Shown here one piece after another: positions 42,050-49,245 of a stretch of 49,245 nucleotides of DNA. This stretch comes from Bacteroidales bacterium UBA6192 (GTDB taxonomy: Bacteria > Bacteroidota > Bacteroidia > Bacteroidales > F082), in the NCBI GenBank assembly GCA_002422725.1, contig DITE01000076.1, positions 34,726 to 83,970 of the forward strand. The letters are read 5' to 3'. How positions within the stretch are numbered: position 1 is the stretch's first letter; each line of letters begins with the position of its first letter. Position numbers and translations under genes: made by a program. The notes under the pieces are model-generated. The model saw only the letters and a program-made list of their open reading frames with translations, was not told where the DNA came from and did no database searches.

Positions 42050-44416
42050 ATGCCTAAAATGAGATATTTAAGAATCGTTGCCGCCTTTTTCACGGGTGTT
42101 GTGTTGGTGGTTCTCAGCAGCAATAATTTAAATGGTCAAACCTTTGACACAATTTCCAACTGGGAAAGCATTCAACCCGACTGGTATGTTTCAACAGGTG
42201 GATCAGCGATTGTTAACAATCCTGAGCCTGACGAAATCAATGCTTCGGAACGTTGTTTTAAAGTTGTAACCAGTCAGGGTAGTTATGATTACATGAAACT
42301 TGTTTTGGCGAATCCAGTCGATTTCGATCAGTTTCCCCATTACAGGATTAAGGTACTCCCGCCTTTGTCGGGAGGAAAGGTGACCTTGAAATTCGAAAAT
42401 GAAAACAACACTTATGCCCATGAATTGGTAGAATCAACCGTCGGAGGACGGTGGAATGACCTTGAGTTTGATTTTTCGGGCTTCTATTACAACAACCTTA
42501 CCCGGATGGTCATTTTTTTCGATTTTGAAGGCTCATCGGCAGGCAAACTATGGTATTTTGATGATGTGCTGAAAGAGATCCCTCTATCTCCTGACTTTGA
42601 ATCGAATCTGCCCATAGTGGTAATCAACACCAACGGTGTTCCGGTTCCTGACGACCCAAAAATTACGGCTCATATGGGTATCATTGACAATGGGCCAAAT
42701 GAAGTGAACAGTCTAGGCGATCCGTTTAACAGCTATGATGGATTTATTGGCATTGAAGTGAGGGGGCAATCTTCGCAGATGTTTCCAAAAAAGTCCTATG
42801 GTATTGAAACGCGCGACGCAACGGGTGACGATCTGGATGCCATGGTGCTGGGTATGCCGTCCGAGAGCGACTGGGTGCTTTATGCACCGTATACGGATAA
42901 ATCGATGCTGCGCAATGTGGTGACCTTTGCCATGGGACACCAGATGAGTGTTTATTGCACACGTACTGTTTTTTGTGAGCTTGTGCTGAACAACGATTAT
43001 AAAGGTGTTTACGTGATGATGGAAAAGATCAAGAAAGATGAGAACAGGCTTGATATTGCCTCACTTAAACCAGATGAGATTTCGGGAAACGACCTTACAG
43101 GTGGTTACATCATCAAAGTGGATAAGATTGATCCGGGATTCACTTATGGGGTGCATGGCTGGAAATCGAACCCTGTGCCTCCTTACCCCAATGCCATGGA
43201 CATTACTTTTCAATACAACTACCCTGATCCGGATGACATCGTGTCGCAGCAAAGAAACTACATCAAAGATTTTGTAACAAATGCAGAAAACACCCTGGCA
43301 AGCAACGGGTTCGCCAGTCCGTCCACAGGCTACCACAACTACTTTGATGCGCTTTCCTTTGTAGATTTTATGTTGTTGTGCGAGATTTCCAAAGAGGTGG
43401 ATAAGTATCGTTACAGCACTTATTTTTATAAGGAAAAGGACAGTGATGGCGGGAAATTGTTTGCCGGGCCGGCCTGGGATTTCAATCTGGGTTACGGCAA
43501 TGTGGATTACTGGCCTCCGGGAGTTGATTTTACCGGATGGTTGTATTCGATGGTCGAATCACACGATTACAGTATCATGTTCTGGTGGAAGCGGCTGATG
43601 GAAGATGCGTATTTCAGAAATCTGGCTAAAACCCGATGGACCTATCTCAGGCAGCATAAACTCACGAACACATCCATGTATGGGGTTATCGACTCACTGG
43701 TTACACTTGTTGACGCAGCAAAAACACGTAATTATGAGCGCTGGGACATACTGGGTAAGTATGTCTGGCCCAATTACGACTGGTATGACAATAGCTATGA
43801 GGATGAAGTGAGCTATTTCGAAGACTATCTGTTCAATAGACTTAACTGGATGGATTACAATATGCCTGGCAACATACTTCATCCCGGAGCCGGAATTTCT
43901 GCCGAGGCAAACCGTATCCGGCTGCTTCTGTATGGTGATTATTTTGTGGGAGATGATTTGAATACGAACGATTTCACCCTGAACAATGCCTCAGCAGAAT
44001 TAAGCATACAAAGTGTTCAATACCTCAGTCCATCAGAGTGTGAGCTGGTTCTTTCGGATAATGTGGCCGGACAGTTGGATGTTTCTGTAACGGTTGACCA
44101 CAATGCTATTAACTACTGGCTCGATATCGAAAGCAATAAACTCGAATCGGCAGGGATGAATAGCTTGTTGGACAAGTTGCCCGAGATAGTTGTTTATGCA
44201 AACGATTATCAGATTCGGGTTGTTTGCGATAAGCCTGAACACTTGCCCCGAAGCGCCGAAATATTTCATGTTTCAGGCCAGAGAATAGACCTGATCGAAC
44301 TGGAAATGAAAGCTGAAAATAATGTTCCTCTGCGCTTGAATCAGGGTGTTTATCTGATCGTGTTCGATGTGGGAGACAAAAAAGTTGTTAAGAAGTTTTC
44401 TGTTATCAGGTTGTAA
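42050..44416 (+). CDS. secreted CotH-kinase-family protein with type IX secretion tail
   Basis: The 788-residue protein starts at ATG 42050 or 42059, followed by signal peptide YLRIVAAFFTGVVLVVLSS. Residues about 30-180 form a carbohydrate-binding-like beta domain (WYVSTGGSAIVNNPEPDE, KLWYFDDV). The CotH region has VEVRGQSSQMFPKKSYGIET-type sequence, LYAPYTDKSMLRNVVTFAMG, YKGVYVMMEKIKKDENRLDI and the catalytic-type GPAWDFNLGYGN. The end (RLNQGVYLIVFDVGDKKVVK) is a type IX sorting tail. CotH proteins are atypical kinases that phosphorylate surface proteins in some species; its target here is unknown. Confidence 0.92.
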   Translation: MPKMRYLRIVAAFFTGVVLVVLSSNNLNGQTFDTISNWESIQPDWYVSTGGSAIVNNPEPDEINASERCFKVVTSQGSYDYMKLVLANPVDFDQFPHYRIKVLPPLSGGKVTLKFENENNTYAHELVESTVGGRWNDLEFDFSGFYYNNLTRMVIFFDFEGSSAGKLWYFDDVLKEIPLSPDFESNLPIVVINTNGVPVPDDPKITAHMGIIDNGPNEVNSLGDPFNSYDGFIGIEVRGQSSQMFPKKSYGIETRDATGDDLDAMVLGMPSESDWVLYAPYTDKSMLRNVVTFAMGHQMSVYCTRTVFCELVLNNDYKGVYVMMEKIKKDENRLDIASLKPDEISGNDLTGGYIIKVDKIDPGFTYGVHGWKSNPVPPYPNAMDITFQYNYPDPDDIVSQQRNYIKDFVTNAENTLASNGFASPSTGYHNYFDALSFVDFMLLCEISKEVDKYRYSTYFYKEKDSDGGKLFAGPAWDFNLGYGNVDYWPPGVDFTGWLYSMVESHDYSIMFWWKRLMEDAYFRNLAKTRWTYLRQHKLTNTSMYGVIDSLVTLVDAAKTRNYERWDILGKYVWPNYDWYDNSYEDEVSYFEDYLFNRLNWMDYNMPGNILHPGAGISAEANRIRLLLYGDYFVGDDLNTNDFTLNNASAELSIQSVQYLSPSECELVLSDNVAGQLDVSVTVDHNAINYWLDIESNKLESAGMNSLLDKLPEIVVYANDYQIRVVCDKPEHLPRSAEIFHVSGQRIDLIELEMKAENNVPLRLNQGVYLIVFDVGDKKVVKKFSVIRL

Positions 44417-44431
44417 TCAGACTGTTTGTGA

Positions 44432-44455
44432 AATGATTAAATCATATTTTTTTTA
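44432..44455 (+). terminator. weak possible terminator after the CotH gene
   Basis: ATGATT and AATCAT make a short stem directly followed by ATTTTTTTT. The stem is only 5-6 A/T-rich pairs, so efficiency is doubtful. Confidence 0.35.
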
Positions 44456-44474
44456 AACATACAAATTCAAAGCA

Positions 44475-44897
44475 ATGCAATTACTTCACGTATTTAAGAA
44501 AATCATTATTCCTGGAATAATTTCAATACTTGTGCTTTCGTCCTGTAAGAAAGATAAGCAGGATGATACTGTTTTTTCAATAGATGGAATCGCAACAAAA
44601 AGCGATGTTGTCGATGGTAGTGCAATGTATATCAAGCTGGTCTACAATGGAAATAGTTATGATAGTCCTGCATTGTATTCAGCCTCTGCTGTATTCAATG
44701 CTGGTGAGGCAACATATTCCATTTCTCATGTTGAGAAGCATGAATACATGATATATGCATTTATCGACATGAATGGGAATGCTGTGGGTACGGACGACTC
44801 TTCTCCCGACTCCGGAGATTATGCCACCGAAATCAGCATTTCAGTAGACCACGATGTAGTGGTCAATCTGCCTGATGAATACTGGCTTGTTTATTAA
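44475..44897 (+). CDS. small lipoprotein of unknown function
   Basis: This is a 140-residue protein with a lipoprotein signal ending ILVLSSC (cysteine at residue 24), followed by lysine- and aspartate-rich KKDKQDD. The rest looks like a single beta-sandwich (MYIKLVYNGNSYDSPALYSA, MIYAFIDMNGNAVGTDDSSP) with a segment of D/N residues that may bind calcium. It resembles the small surface lipoproteins of Bacteroidetes; no specific family recognised. It follows the CotH gene by 58 bases on the same strand and may be co-transcribed. Confidence 0.8.
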   Translation: MQLLHVFKKIIIPGIISILVLSSCKKDKQDDTVFSIDGIATKSDVVDGSAMYIKLVYNGNSYDSPALYSASAVFNAGEATYSISHVEKHEYMIYAFIDMNGNAVGTDDSSPDSGDYATEISISVDHDVVVNLPDEYWLVY

Positions 44898-44941
44898 CCG
44901 GTAAGTTTGTTTTTTGTTCCTTTGCATCATAAAACGGAATT

Positions 44942-45373
44942 ATGAAAATTCTCATTCTCAATGGCCCCAACCTTAATCTGCTTGGAATCCGCGAACCGGA
45001 AATTTATGGTGAAAAAAGTTTTGAAGTTTTTTTTGCAGAACTTACAGCATCTTATCCGGCGCACAAGCTTGTTTACTTTCAGTCGAACCAGGAGGGTGTG
45101 CTGATTGATAAGCTTCAGCAGGCCGATGGTTTGTTCGATGCAATTGTAATCAATCCGGGAGCTTACGCGCATACTTCTGTAGCAATTGCCGATGCGTTGA
45201 AGTCGGTTCGGATTCCTGTTATTGAGGTGCACATTTCGAACGTCTTTGCGCGCGAAAGTTTCCGGCACGTATCCTTAACTGCAGTGCATTGTGTAGGCTG
45301 TGTAAGCGGGTTCGGGCTCAATGGTTATCGCATTGCGATCGAAAGTTTGATTAACCGGCTCGTTACTTACTGA
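44942..45373 (+). CDS. aroQ: type II 3-dehydroquinate dehydratase
   Basis: The 143-residue protein is a normal-length type II dehydroquinase. Motifs are ILNGPNLNLLGIREPEIYG (active-site lid with the catalytic tyrosine), FQSNQEGVLIDKLQ, VINPGAYAHTSVAIADAL and VIEVHISNVFARESFRHVS. It performs the third step of the shikimate pathway. Its last 11 bases overlap the end of the convergent glycosyltransferase gene. Confidence 0.97.
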   Translation: MKILILNGPNLNLLGIREPEIYGEKSFEVFFAELTASYPAHKLVYFQSNQEGVLIDKLQQADGLFDAIVINPGAYAHTSVAIADALKSVRIPVIEVHISNVFARESFRHVSLTAVHCVGCVSGFGLNGYRIAIESLINRLVTY

Positions 45374-46394
45374 AAGCCTTATCGTTCAGGTCAGTAAAGC
45401 TTTTCTTTCCTTTCAGAAAATATTCAACCGCAATATTTTGGTTATAGATACCACTGACTTGTTGTTGTCTGAGTTGTTTGCGGCTTTTCATCAGGTAGGG
45501 GAGTTTCCTGTAGAAATGCAGGTGTGCCCTGAACACAGCAAGAAAATGACTGATACCTCCTTGCATTAAAAACTTCAGGCTTGCTGCCCCATCCAGAAAG
45601 AGCCGGATGATAATAATGGAAATCACCTTGTCAGCAGGCAGGTTCTTCACAAGCAGCGAGAGGTTGTTTCTGAAGTTATAATATGTTTTTCGGGCAGATA
45701 TTTTTGGCAAGGTGCCTCCGCCAATGTGAAAAACTGTGGATTCGCCACAATACATAATCTTGTATCCCAGGTTTTTGAGACGCCAGCAATAATCAATTTC
45801 TTCCATATGGGCAAAGAAACTATCATCGAGTCCACCATGACTTTGATACAGTTCGGCCCTGACAAACATACAGGCACCGCTGGCCCAGAAAACTTCCCTG
45901 GAGTCGTTGTATTGCCCCATATCTTCTTCCAGATGGTTGAAAATCCTGCCCCTGCAGAACGGATACCCAAACCTGTCGATAAAACCACCGCCTGCTCCGG
46001 CATATTCAAAATGGGAAGGCTGAACCAGTGAAAGAATCTTGGGCTGACAGGCGGCAATGTTGTGATCGTTATCCATCAGTTGAATTACAGGTTCGAGCCA
46101 ACGATTTGAAACCTCAATATCCGAATTCAGCAAAACAAAATATTCGGCCTCGATCTGCTTTAGAGCCAGGTTGTAACCTGTTGTGAAACCGCCGTTGGAA
46201 GGGTTTTTAATCACCCTGATGTCGGGGAAATCAGTCTGGAGCATGTCCACTGAACCATCGGTGGAGGCATTGTCAGCAACGATCACTTCGCCGAATGGTT
46301 TGCTGTGCTGTATCACCCCGGGCAGGAATTTCGACAAATATGATTTCCCGTTATAGTTCAATATAACAACTGCTACTTTAATCATAGGCATCAC
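45363..46394 (-). CDS. family 2 glycosyltransferase
   Basis: This is a 343-residue protein. The GT-A fold is clear: VAVVILNYNGKSYLSKFLPG, VIVADNASTDGSVDML, NGGFTTGYNLAL, LLNSDIEVSNRWLEP (DxD-type metal site) and FFAHMEEIDYCWRLKNLGYK with the ED catalytic pair. It resembles rhamnosyl-transferase-like enzymes of surface polysaccharide synthesis. Its start overlaps the stop of the upstream acyltransferase gene (ATGA), so both are probably part of envelope glycolipid synthesis. Confidence 0.95.
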   Translation of the reverse strand: MMPMIKVAVVILNYNGKSYLSKFLPGVIQHSKPFGEVIVADNASTDGSVDMLQTDFPDIRVIKNPSNGGFTTGYNLALKQIEAEYFVLLNSDIEVSNRWLEPVIQLMDNDHNIAACQPKILSLVQPSHFEYAGAGGGFIDRFGYPFCRGRIFNHLEEDMGQYNDSREVFWASGACMFVRAELYQSHGGLDDSFFAHMEEIDYCWRLKNLGYKIMYCGESTVFHIGGGTLPKISARKTYYNFRNNLSLLVKNLPADKVISIIIIRLFLDGAASLKFLMQGGISHFLAVFRAHLHFYRKLPYLMKSRKQLRQQQVSGIYNQNIAVEYFLKGKKSFTDLNDKAFSK

Positions 46395-47266
46395 GAAGTT
46401 CGTTTATGTTTCCACCTGCGGTGCGACCAAAGCCAGTTGTCGGGATTTCTTTTTATTGCGGCTTCGAGCAATTGAACGTACTTGTTTGTTATTTCGAAAG
46501 GTTTTTCTTCTTTAGGCGTAAGGGTTATTGGCATGATGGTAATTTCGTAAAATCCCCTTTTTGTTCGTTGAATATCGAAGAAGAGCACGACATAATCCAA
46601 AGCAACCGATATTTTTTCCAATCCCAGGAAGAATGATGTTTCCTGATTTAAGAAACTGGTCCAGTAATTTGATTCACCCCGGGTGGGTGTTTGATCCGAA
46701 GCAATAAGCACAGCATTAGTGGTGTCTTTTGCTTTGGCGAGCACCCTGAAGGTTTTTTTGTACTCGATCAGGTTTGGCGAATGAAACCGCACCCTCAACT
46801 TCATCATATAATCGTTAAAAAGTGGATCGTGAACCGGCTTCATCACCGCGTAGGCATTGTGTTTTGTCGAAAGTGCTATTTTCTTGCCAAGCCATTCCCA
46901 GTTTCCACAATGTCCGATTGCGATAAACACACTTTTACCCTGTTCGTAGAGATCAGCGAGTATTTCAGGGTTCCTGATCACCATTCGTTTATTTACGTCT
47001 TCCTTGCTGATATGTTCGATTTTGATAAACTCAACGATTATCACTGACAGGTTTTTGTAGTATTTTTTCTCGATAGCGCGCAATTCCTTTGTTGATTTTT
47101 CGGGAAAACTGTTTTGCAGATTCTGAAAAGTAACCTTACGTCTGTAGCGGATGATGTAAAAAATCACAAAGAACACCATATCGGCCACTTTATAGAGCAA
47201 GCAGAAGGGCAGCAATGCCAGAAGCCACAAAATGGACCGCAAAATTTTAAAAGCAATTATATTCAT
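46391..47266 (-). CDS. LpxL/HtrB-family lysophospholipid acyltransferase
   Basis: This is a 291-residue protein with an N-terminal membrane helix (about 10-40) and the family catalytic motif GHCGNWEWLGKK (H near 119), then VLIASDQTPTRGESNYWTSF and the C-terminal NPDNWLWSHRRWKH. These enzymes add secondary acyl chains to lipid A or make ornithine/other lipids. Bacteroidetes usually have one or two such enzymes. Translation of the glycosyltransferase is coupled by a four-base overlap. Confidence 0.93.
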   Translation of the reverse strand: MNIIAFKILRSILWLLALLPFCLLYKVADMVFFVIFYIIRYRRKVTFQNLQNSFPEKSTKELRAIEKKYYKNLSVIIVEFIKIEHISKEDVNKRMVIRNPEILADLYEQGKSVFIAIGHCGNWEWLGKKIALSTKHNAYAVMKPVHDPLFNDYMMKLRVRFHSPNLIEYKKTFRVLAKAKDTTNAVLIASDQTPTRGESNYWTSFLNQETSFFLGLEKISVALDYVVLFFDIQRTKRGFYEITIMPITLTPKEEKPFEITNKYVQLLEAAIKRNPDNWLWSHRRWKHKRTS

Positions 47267-47356
47267 TCAGGTTTAAAAAATGGCTTGTATGGCAAATGTA
47301 CAGCCAATTTCTGAATCATGGGCAATCATTGCGTTCAGGCGAAAAAAATCATCTGA

Positions 47357-48823
47357 TCAGCGAGGTTGATTATAGTAATCTGTTGCCTTGTTGCCCCAGG
47401 TGTCTTCCGGTGCAGCCTGATCGATACTTGTTGGATCCCAGGTTCTTTTATAAATGTCCAATTGCCAGCGATAATTAAACAGCTCGCCAATTGCATCAGA
47501 ATGAATCAGGATAAAATCGTTGGTCACCATATCTTTGGAGGTGAACACAAACTTTTTGTTGCGTTGGTCCCCCAGGGTGTAGTAATGCCAGATTTCATAA
47601 GGATAAGCGCCTGGTTCACTGTAGCTTTCGGTGAGTTGATTCGGAGGGCCGTATTTGAGGTAAACCCTGCCGCGGTCGGTTTGGTAACCTTTTTTGGTTT
47701 TGGTTTTATAGGCAGCATTCACTTTTCTCACTTCCAGATAGTATTTATCCCAGGCTTTCGAGGGGTTGGCATTGTCGCGGTTGTTCCAGAAGTTGAACAG
47801 GTATTTCTGCATATTTTTTTTGTCACCAAGATTAACCAGACTTGTTGCAAAGTTGCGTTCAGCCTCTGTTGAAATTGGTGTGAGCGACATCAGGCAATCA
47901 ATCAGGGTGTCGGGGTTGTTAATTTTGCTGGCAAAAGTGTTCTCGATACTGATTGATGCAATATCCCCGAGGTTGTATTGTATTGACGGGTTGCTGCGTT
48001 GAAAAAACACCTTGTTAATGGCTTCCAGATCATTTTGACTGTTACGTACTTCGATAACCAGCTGAAAGTTACCGGAGGGCAATTTGGAGATATCCATCTT
48101 CTGAAGCAAAATAGCAGCCGGACTTGTATTCATCTTTCGGCGGGTAAAAAACTCGAGCATTCTTTTGGGATTCTCAAACGATTCGATGTAGTAATTGACC
48201 ACAAACTGTTCGTTGGGACCAATGATTTTGTCTGTATTATAAATCTCGGTATAAAAATTAATTGTCTTGTCGCTTTCGGGGTAAAACGCATAGACAAGTG
48301 GTATCAGGTCGTAGCCACTTTTGGTAAGTATGGTTTCCTTGGTCGATTTGGTAAAACTCTCCAGAAGTTGTATTCCACTGATATGGATTTTGTCGGCCGG
48401 GAAACTCAAGCTTATTTTGTCATTTGATTTGAATCCCGGGCTGCTGCTGTTCAGGTCCAGAATATTGATTTCAAGATCATATTCTCCATCTTTCAGTGCA
48501 AAACGCTGCTGGTCGATAAACCCAAAATTTACAGCGTTGGTATCTTTCACTGACGGGCTTTTCAGTTCATACTTGGCAAAATCGACTATGGCATTTTGTT
48601 GGCGGAAGATCATTGTAATCTCGATAGAAGACTGGTAATCGCCATTTTCCATTTTTTTGAATACCACGCTTGTGCCTTTCACGGCCAGGTATGTTTCGAT
48701 AAATGAACTTTGTCCGGGAATATGAAATGAGGCATAGGAAAAATAAGCGTTGATGTTCTTATTTTGGGAGTAAGCATTGGAAAAGCATGCGAGCAGAAGG
48801 AGGAGGAGGAGTAACTTTTTCAT
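47357..48823 (-). CDS. GWxTD domain-containing protein
   Basis: This is a 488-residue protein with signal peptide (MKKLLLLLLLLACFSNAYSQ). The N-terminal two thirds are beta-rich (KNINAYFSYASFHIPGQSSF, YDLEINILDLNSSSPGF). The C-terminal domain has GRVYLKYGPPNQLTESYSEP, then YPYEIWHYYTLGDQRNKKFV, the diagnostic GWxTD-family pattern, found mainly in Bacteroidetes with no known activity. The tail is W-rich (YKRTWDPTSIDQAAPEDTWG). Confidence 0.93.
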   Translation of the reverse strand: MKKLLLLLLLLACFSNAYSQNKNINAYFSYASFHIPGQSSFIETYLAVKGTSVVFKKMENGDYQSSIEITMIFRQQNAIVDFAKYELKSPSVKDTNAVNFGFIDQQRFALKDGEYDLEINILDLNSSSPGFKSNDKISLSFPADKIHISGIQLLESFTKSTKETILTKSGYDLIPLVYAFYPESDKTINFYTEIYNTDKIIGPNEQFVVNYYIESFENPKRMLEFFTRRKMNTSPAAILLQKMDISKLPSGNFQLVIEVRNSQNDLEAINKVFFQRSNPSIQYNLGDIASISIENTFASKINNPDTLIDCLMSLTPISTEAERNFATSLVNLGDKKNMQKYLFNFWNNRDNANPSKAWDKYYLEVRKVNAAYKTKTKKGYQTDRGRVYLKYGPPNQLTESYSEPGAYPYEIWHYYTLGDQRNKKFVFTSKDMVTNDFILIHSDAIGELFNYRWQLDIYKRTWDPTSIDQAAPEDTWGNKATDYYNQPR

Positions 48824-48868
48824 ATTGATTCAGGCATTAGAGCTGGTAAAGTGTATGCAACATCAATA

Positions 48869-48899
48869 CAAAAGTAAGGAATTGTCTTGAAAATTGCAA
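48869..48899 (-). promoter_or_regulatory. promoter of the GWxTD-protein gene
   Basis: On the minus strand TTG (48899-48897) and TACTTTTG (48876-48869) are 20 bases apart, a good Bacteroidetes promoter. The start codon lies about 45 bases downstream. Confidence 0.65.
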
Positions 48900-48964
48900 C
48901 GATTAACAAGTATACGGTGCAGCGTCATAAGTTTGAGGCATGTTGACAGAAATTCATCGTGACT

Positions 48965-48994
48965 GTTGCAGGATGCGATTTTTTTGTAATTTTG
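48965..48994 (+). promoter_or_regulatory. promoter of tRNA-Ser
   Basis: TTG (48965-48967), 19 bases, TAATTTTG (48987-48994). The predicted start falls almost at the tRNA 5' end. Same -7 box as the tmRNA promoter. Confidence 0.7.
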
Positions 48995-48998
48995 CAGC

Positions 48999-49088
48999 GG
49001 AGGAATGGCAGAGTGGTCGATTGCGGCGGTCTTGAAAACCGTTGAGGTGTCAAAGCCTCCGGGGGTTCGAATCCCTCTTCCTCCGCCA
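48999..49088 (+). tRNA. tRNA-Ser(UGA)
   Basis: The acceptor stem GGAGGAA (48999-49005) pairs with TTCCTCC (49078-49084), followed by discriminator G and encoded CCA (49086-49088). The anticodon loop CTTGAAA gives anticodon TGA. The long variable arm (near 49041-49060) and GGTTCGAATCC T loop are class II features typical of serine tRNA. Confidence 0.97.
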
Positions 49089-49114
49089 ACCGTTTCAGGC
49101 GTCCGCGAAGCGGT

Positions 49115-49173
49115 AACAAAAACCCAAAAGCCAAACCCAAACTTGTTTGAGGTTTGGCTTTTGGGTTTTTGTT
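49115..49173. repeat. very long near-perfect hairpin after tRNA-Ser
   Basis: Arms 49115-49137 and 49151-49173 are perfect 23-base inverted repeats (A-rich left, T-rich right, with CCC/GGG and GCC/GGC blocks). The 13-base loop contains a further CAAAC-TT-GTTTG hairpin, so the whole may pair over 28 base pairs around a two-base loop. This is too long for an ordinary terminator, although it may end the tRNA transcript. It could be a palindromic repeat element. Confidence 0.85.
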
Positions 49174-49183
49174 AAGGCCGCGC

Positions 49184-49217
49184 CTGGTTACTTGTTACTT
49201 GTTTCTGGTTACTTGTT
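49184..49217 (+). repeat. short direct repeat CTGGTTACTTGTT
   Basis: Identical 13-base copies lie at 49184-49196 and 49205-49217, a 21-base period, with a related ACTTGTTTC between. It follows the long hairpin and continues towards the end of the window. No gene is visible from 49089 to 49245. Confidence 0.75.
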
Positions 49218-49245
49218 TCGTGTTTGTCAATGCCTGAATAGCGTT

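Noticed and set aside
49184..49217. Start of a CRISPR array
   Set aside because: The repeat is only 13 bases with an 8-base spacing and there are no cas genes; it is a simple direct repeat.

Overview
The window is chromosomal DNA from a member of the Bacteroidota, probably an uncultured anaerobic Bacteroidales-like lineage. The evidence is: a tmRNA encoding the proteolysis tag GENNYALAA; many -7 boxes of the Bacteroidetes form TAnnTTTG; two proteins with type IX secretion C-terminal tails; a TonB-dependent receptor with an N-terminal carboxypeptidase-regulatory-like domain; ribosomal protein S16 with a long acidic tail; and a GWxTD-domain protein. Phylum is inferred with high confidence; nothing here fixes genus or species.

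Layout. 1-330 is the 3' end of a sigma-54 activator. 433-828 is tmRNA with its promoter and terminator. 830-2950 is AT-rich and gene-poor, with two small DNA-binding-type proteins, one unknown small protein and about 0.9 kb of empty DNA; it looks like a decayed insertion next to ssrA. 2966-10767 is the most unusual part. A -24/-12 sigma-54 promoter starts an operon of four genes: a periplasmic binding-protein domain fused through one membrane helix to a GcvH-like domain; a Tat-exported protein with four [4Fe-4S] clusters (HybA/HmcB type); an NrfD/HybB-type quinone-interacting membrane subunit; and a second membrane-anchored GcvH-like protein. After a terminator come a histidine kinase with heme-c-type motifs in its sensor domain and an NtrC-type response regulator. 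The operon has no catalytic (molybdenum or hydrogenase) subunit.

10831-25858 holds an archaemetzincin-like protease, gcvT, rpsP, a DnaQ-DnaE fused replicative polymerase, trxA, a DUF58 protein, a secreted M1 aminopeptidase, two outer-membrane proteins and a DUF2461 protein. 26190-38636 is mostly minus-strand: a Na/Pi symporter family protein, a DUF3298 protein, a metal permease fused to a heavy-metal domain, an HD hydrolase, a nucleoside-kinase-like protein, a beta-helix lipoprotein, a thioredoxin-fold protein, smpB, prohibitin, a beta-propeller protein and acs. 39341-42050 holds a TPP-riboswitch-controlled TonB receptor. Its promoter lies head to head with that of a CotH-type secreted protein inside one 18-bp palindrome. 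The window ends with aroQ, a glycosyltransferase, an LpxL-like acyltransferase, a GWxTD protein, tRNA-Ser(UGA) and a very long hairpin with short direct repeats.

Best candidate for an undescribed system: the sigma-54-driven operon at 3044-7571 with its two-component pair. I infer a membrane complex with iron-sulfur clusters on the periplasmic side, a quinone-reactive membrane core and two lipoyl-fold (but probably not lipoylated) domains on the cytoplasmic side, induced by a heme-based redox or ligand sensor. Function is unknown.
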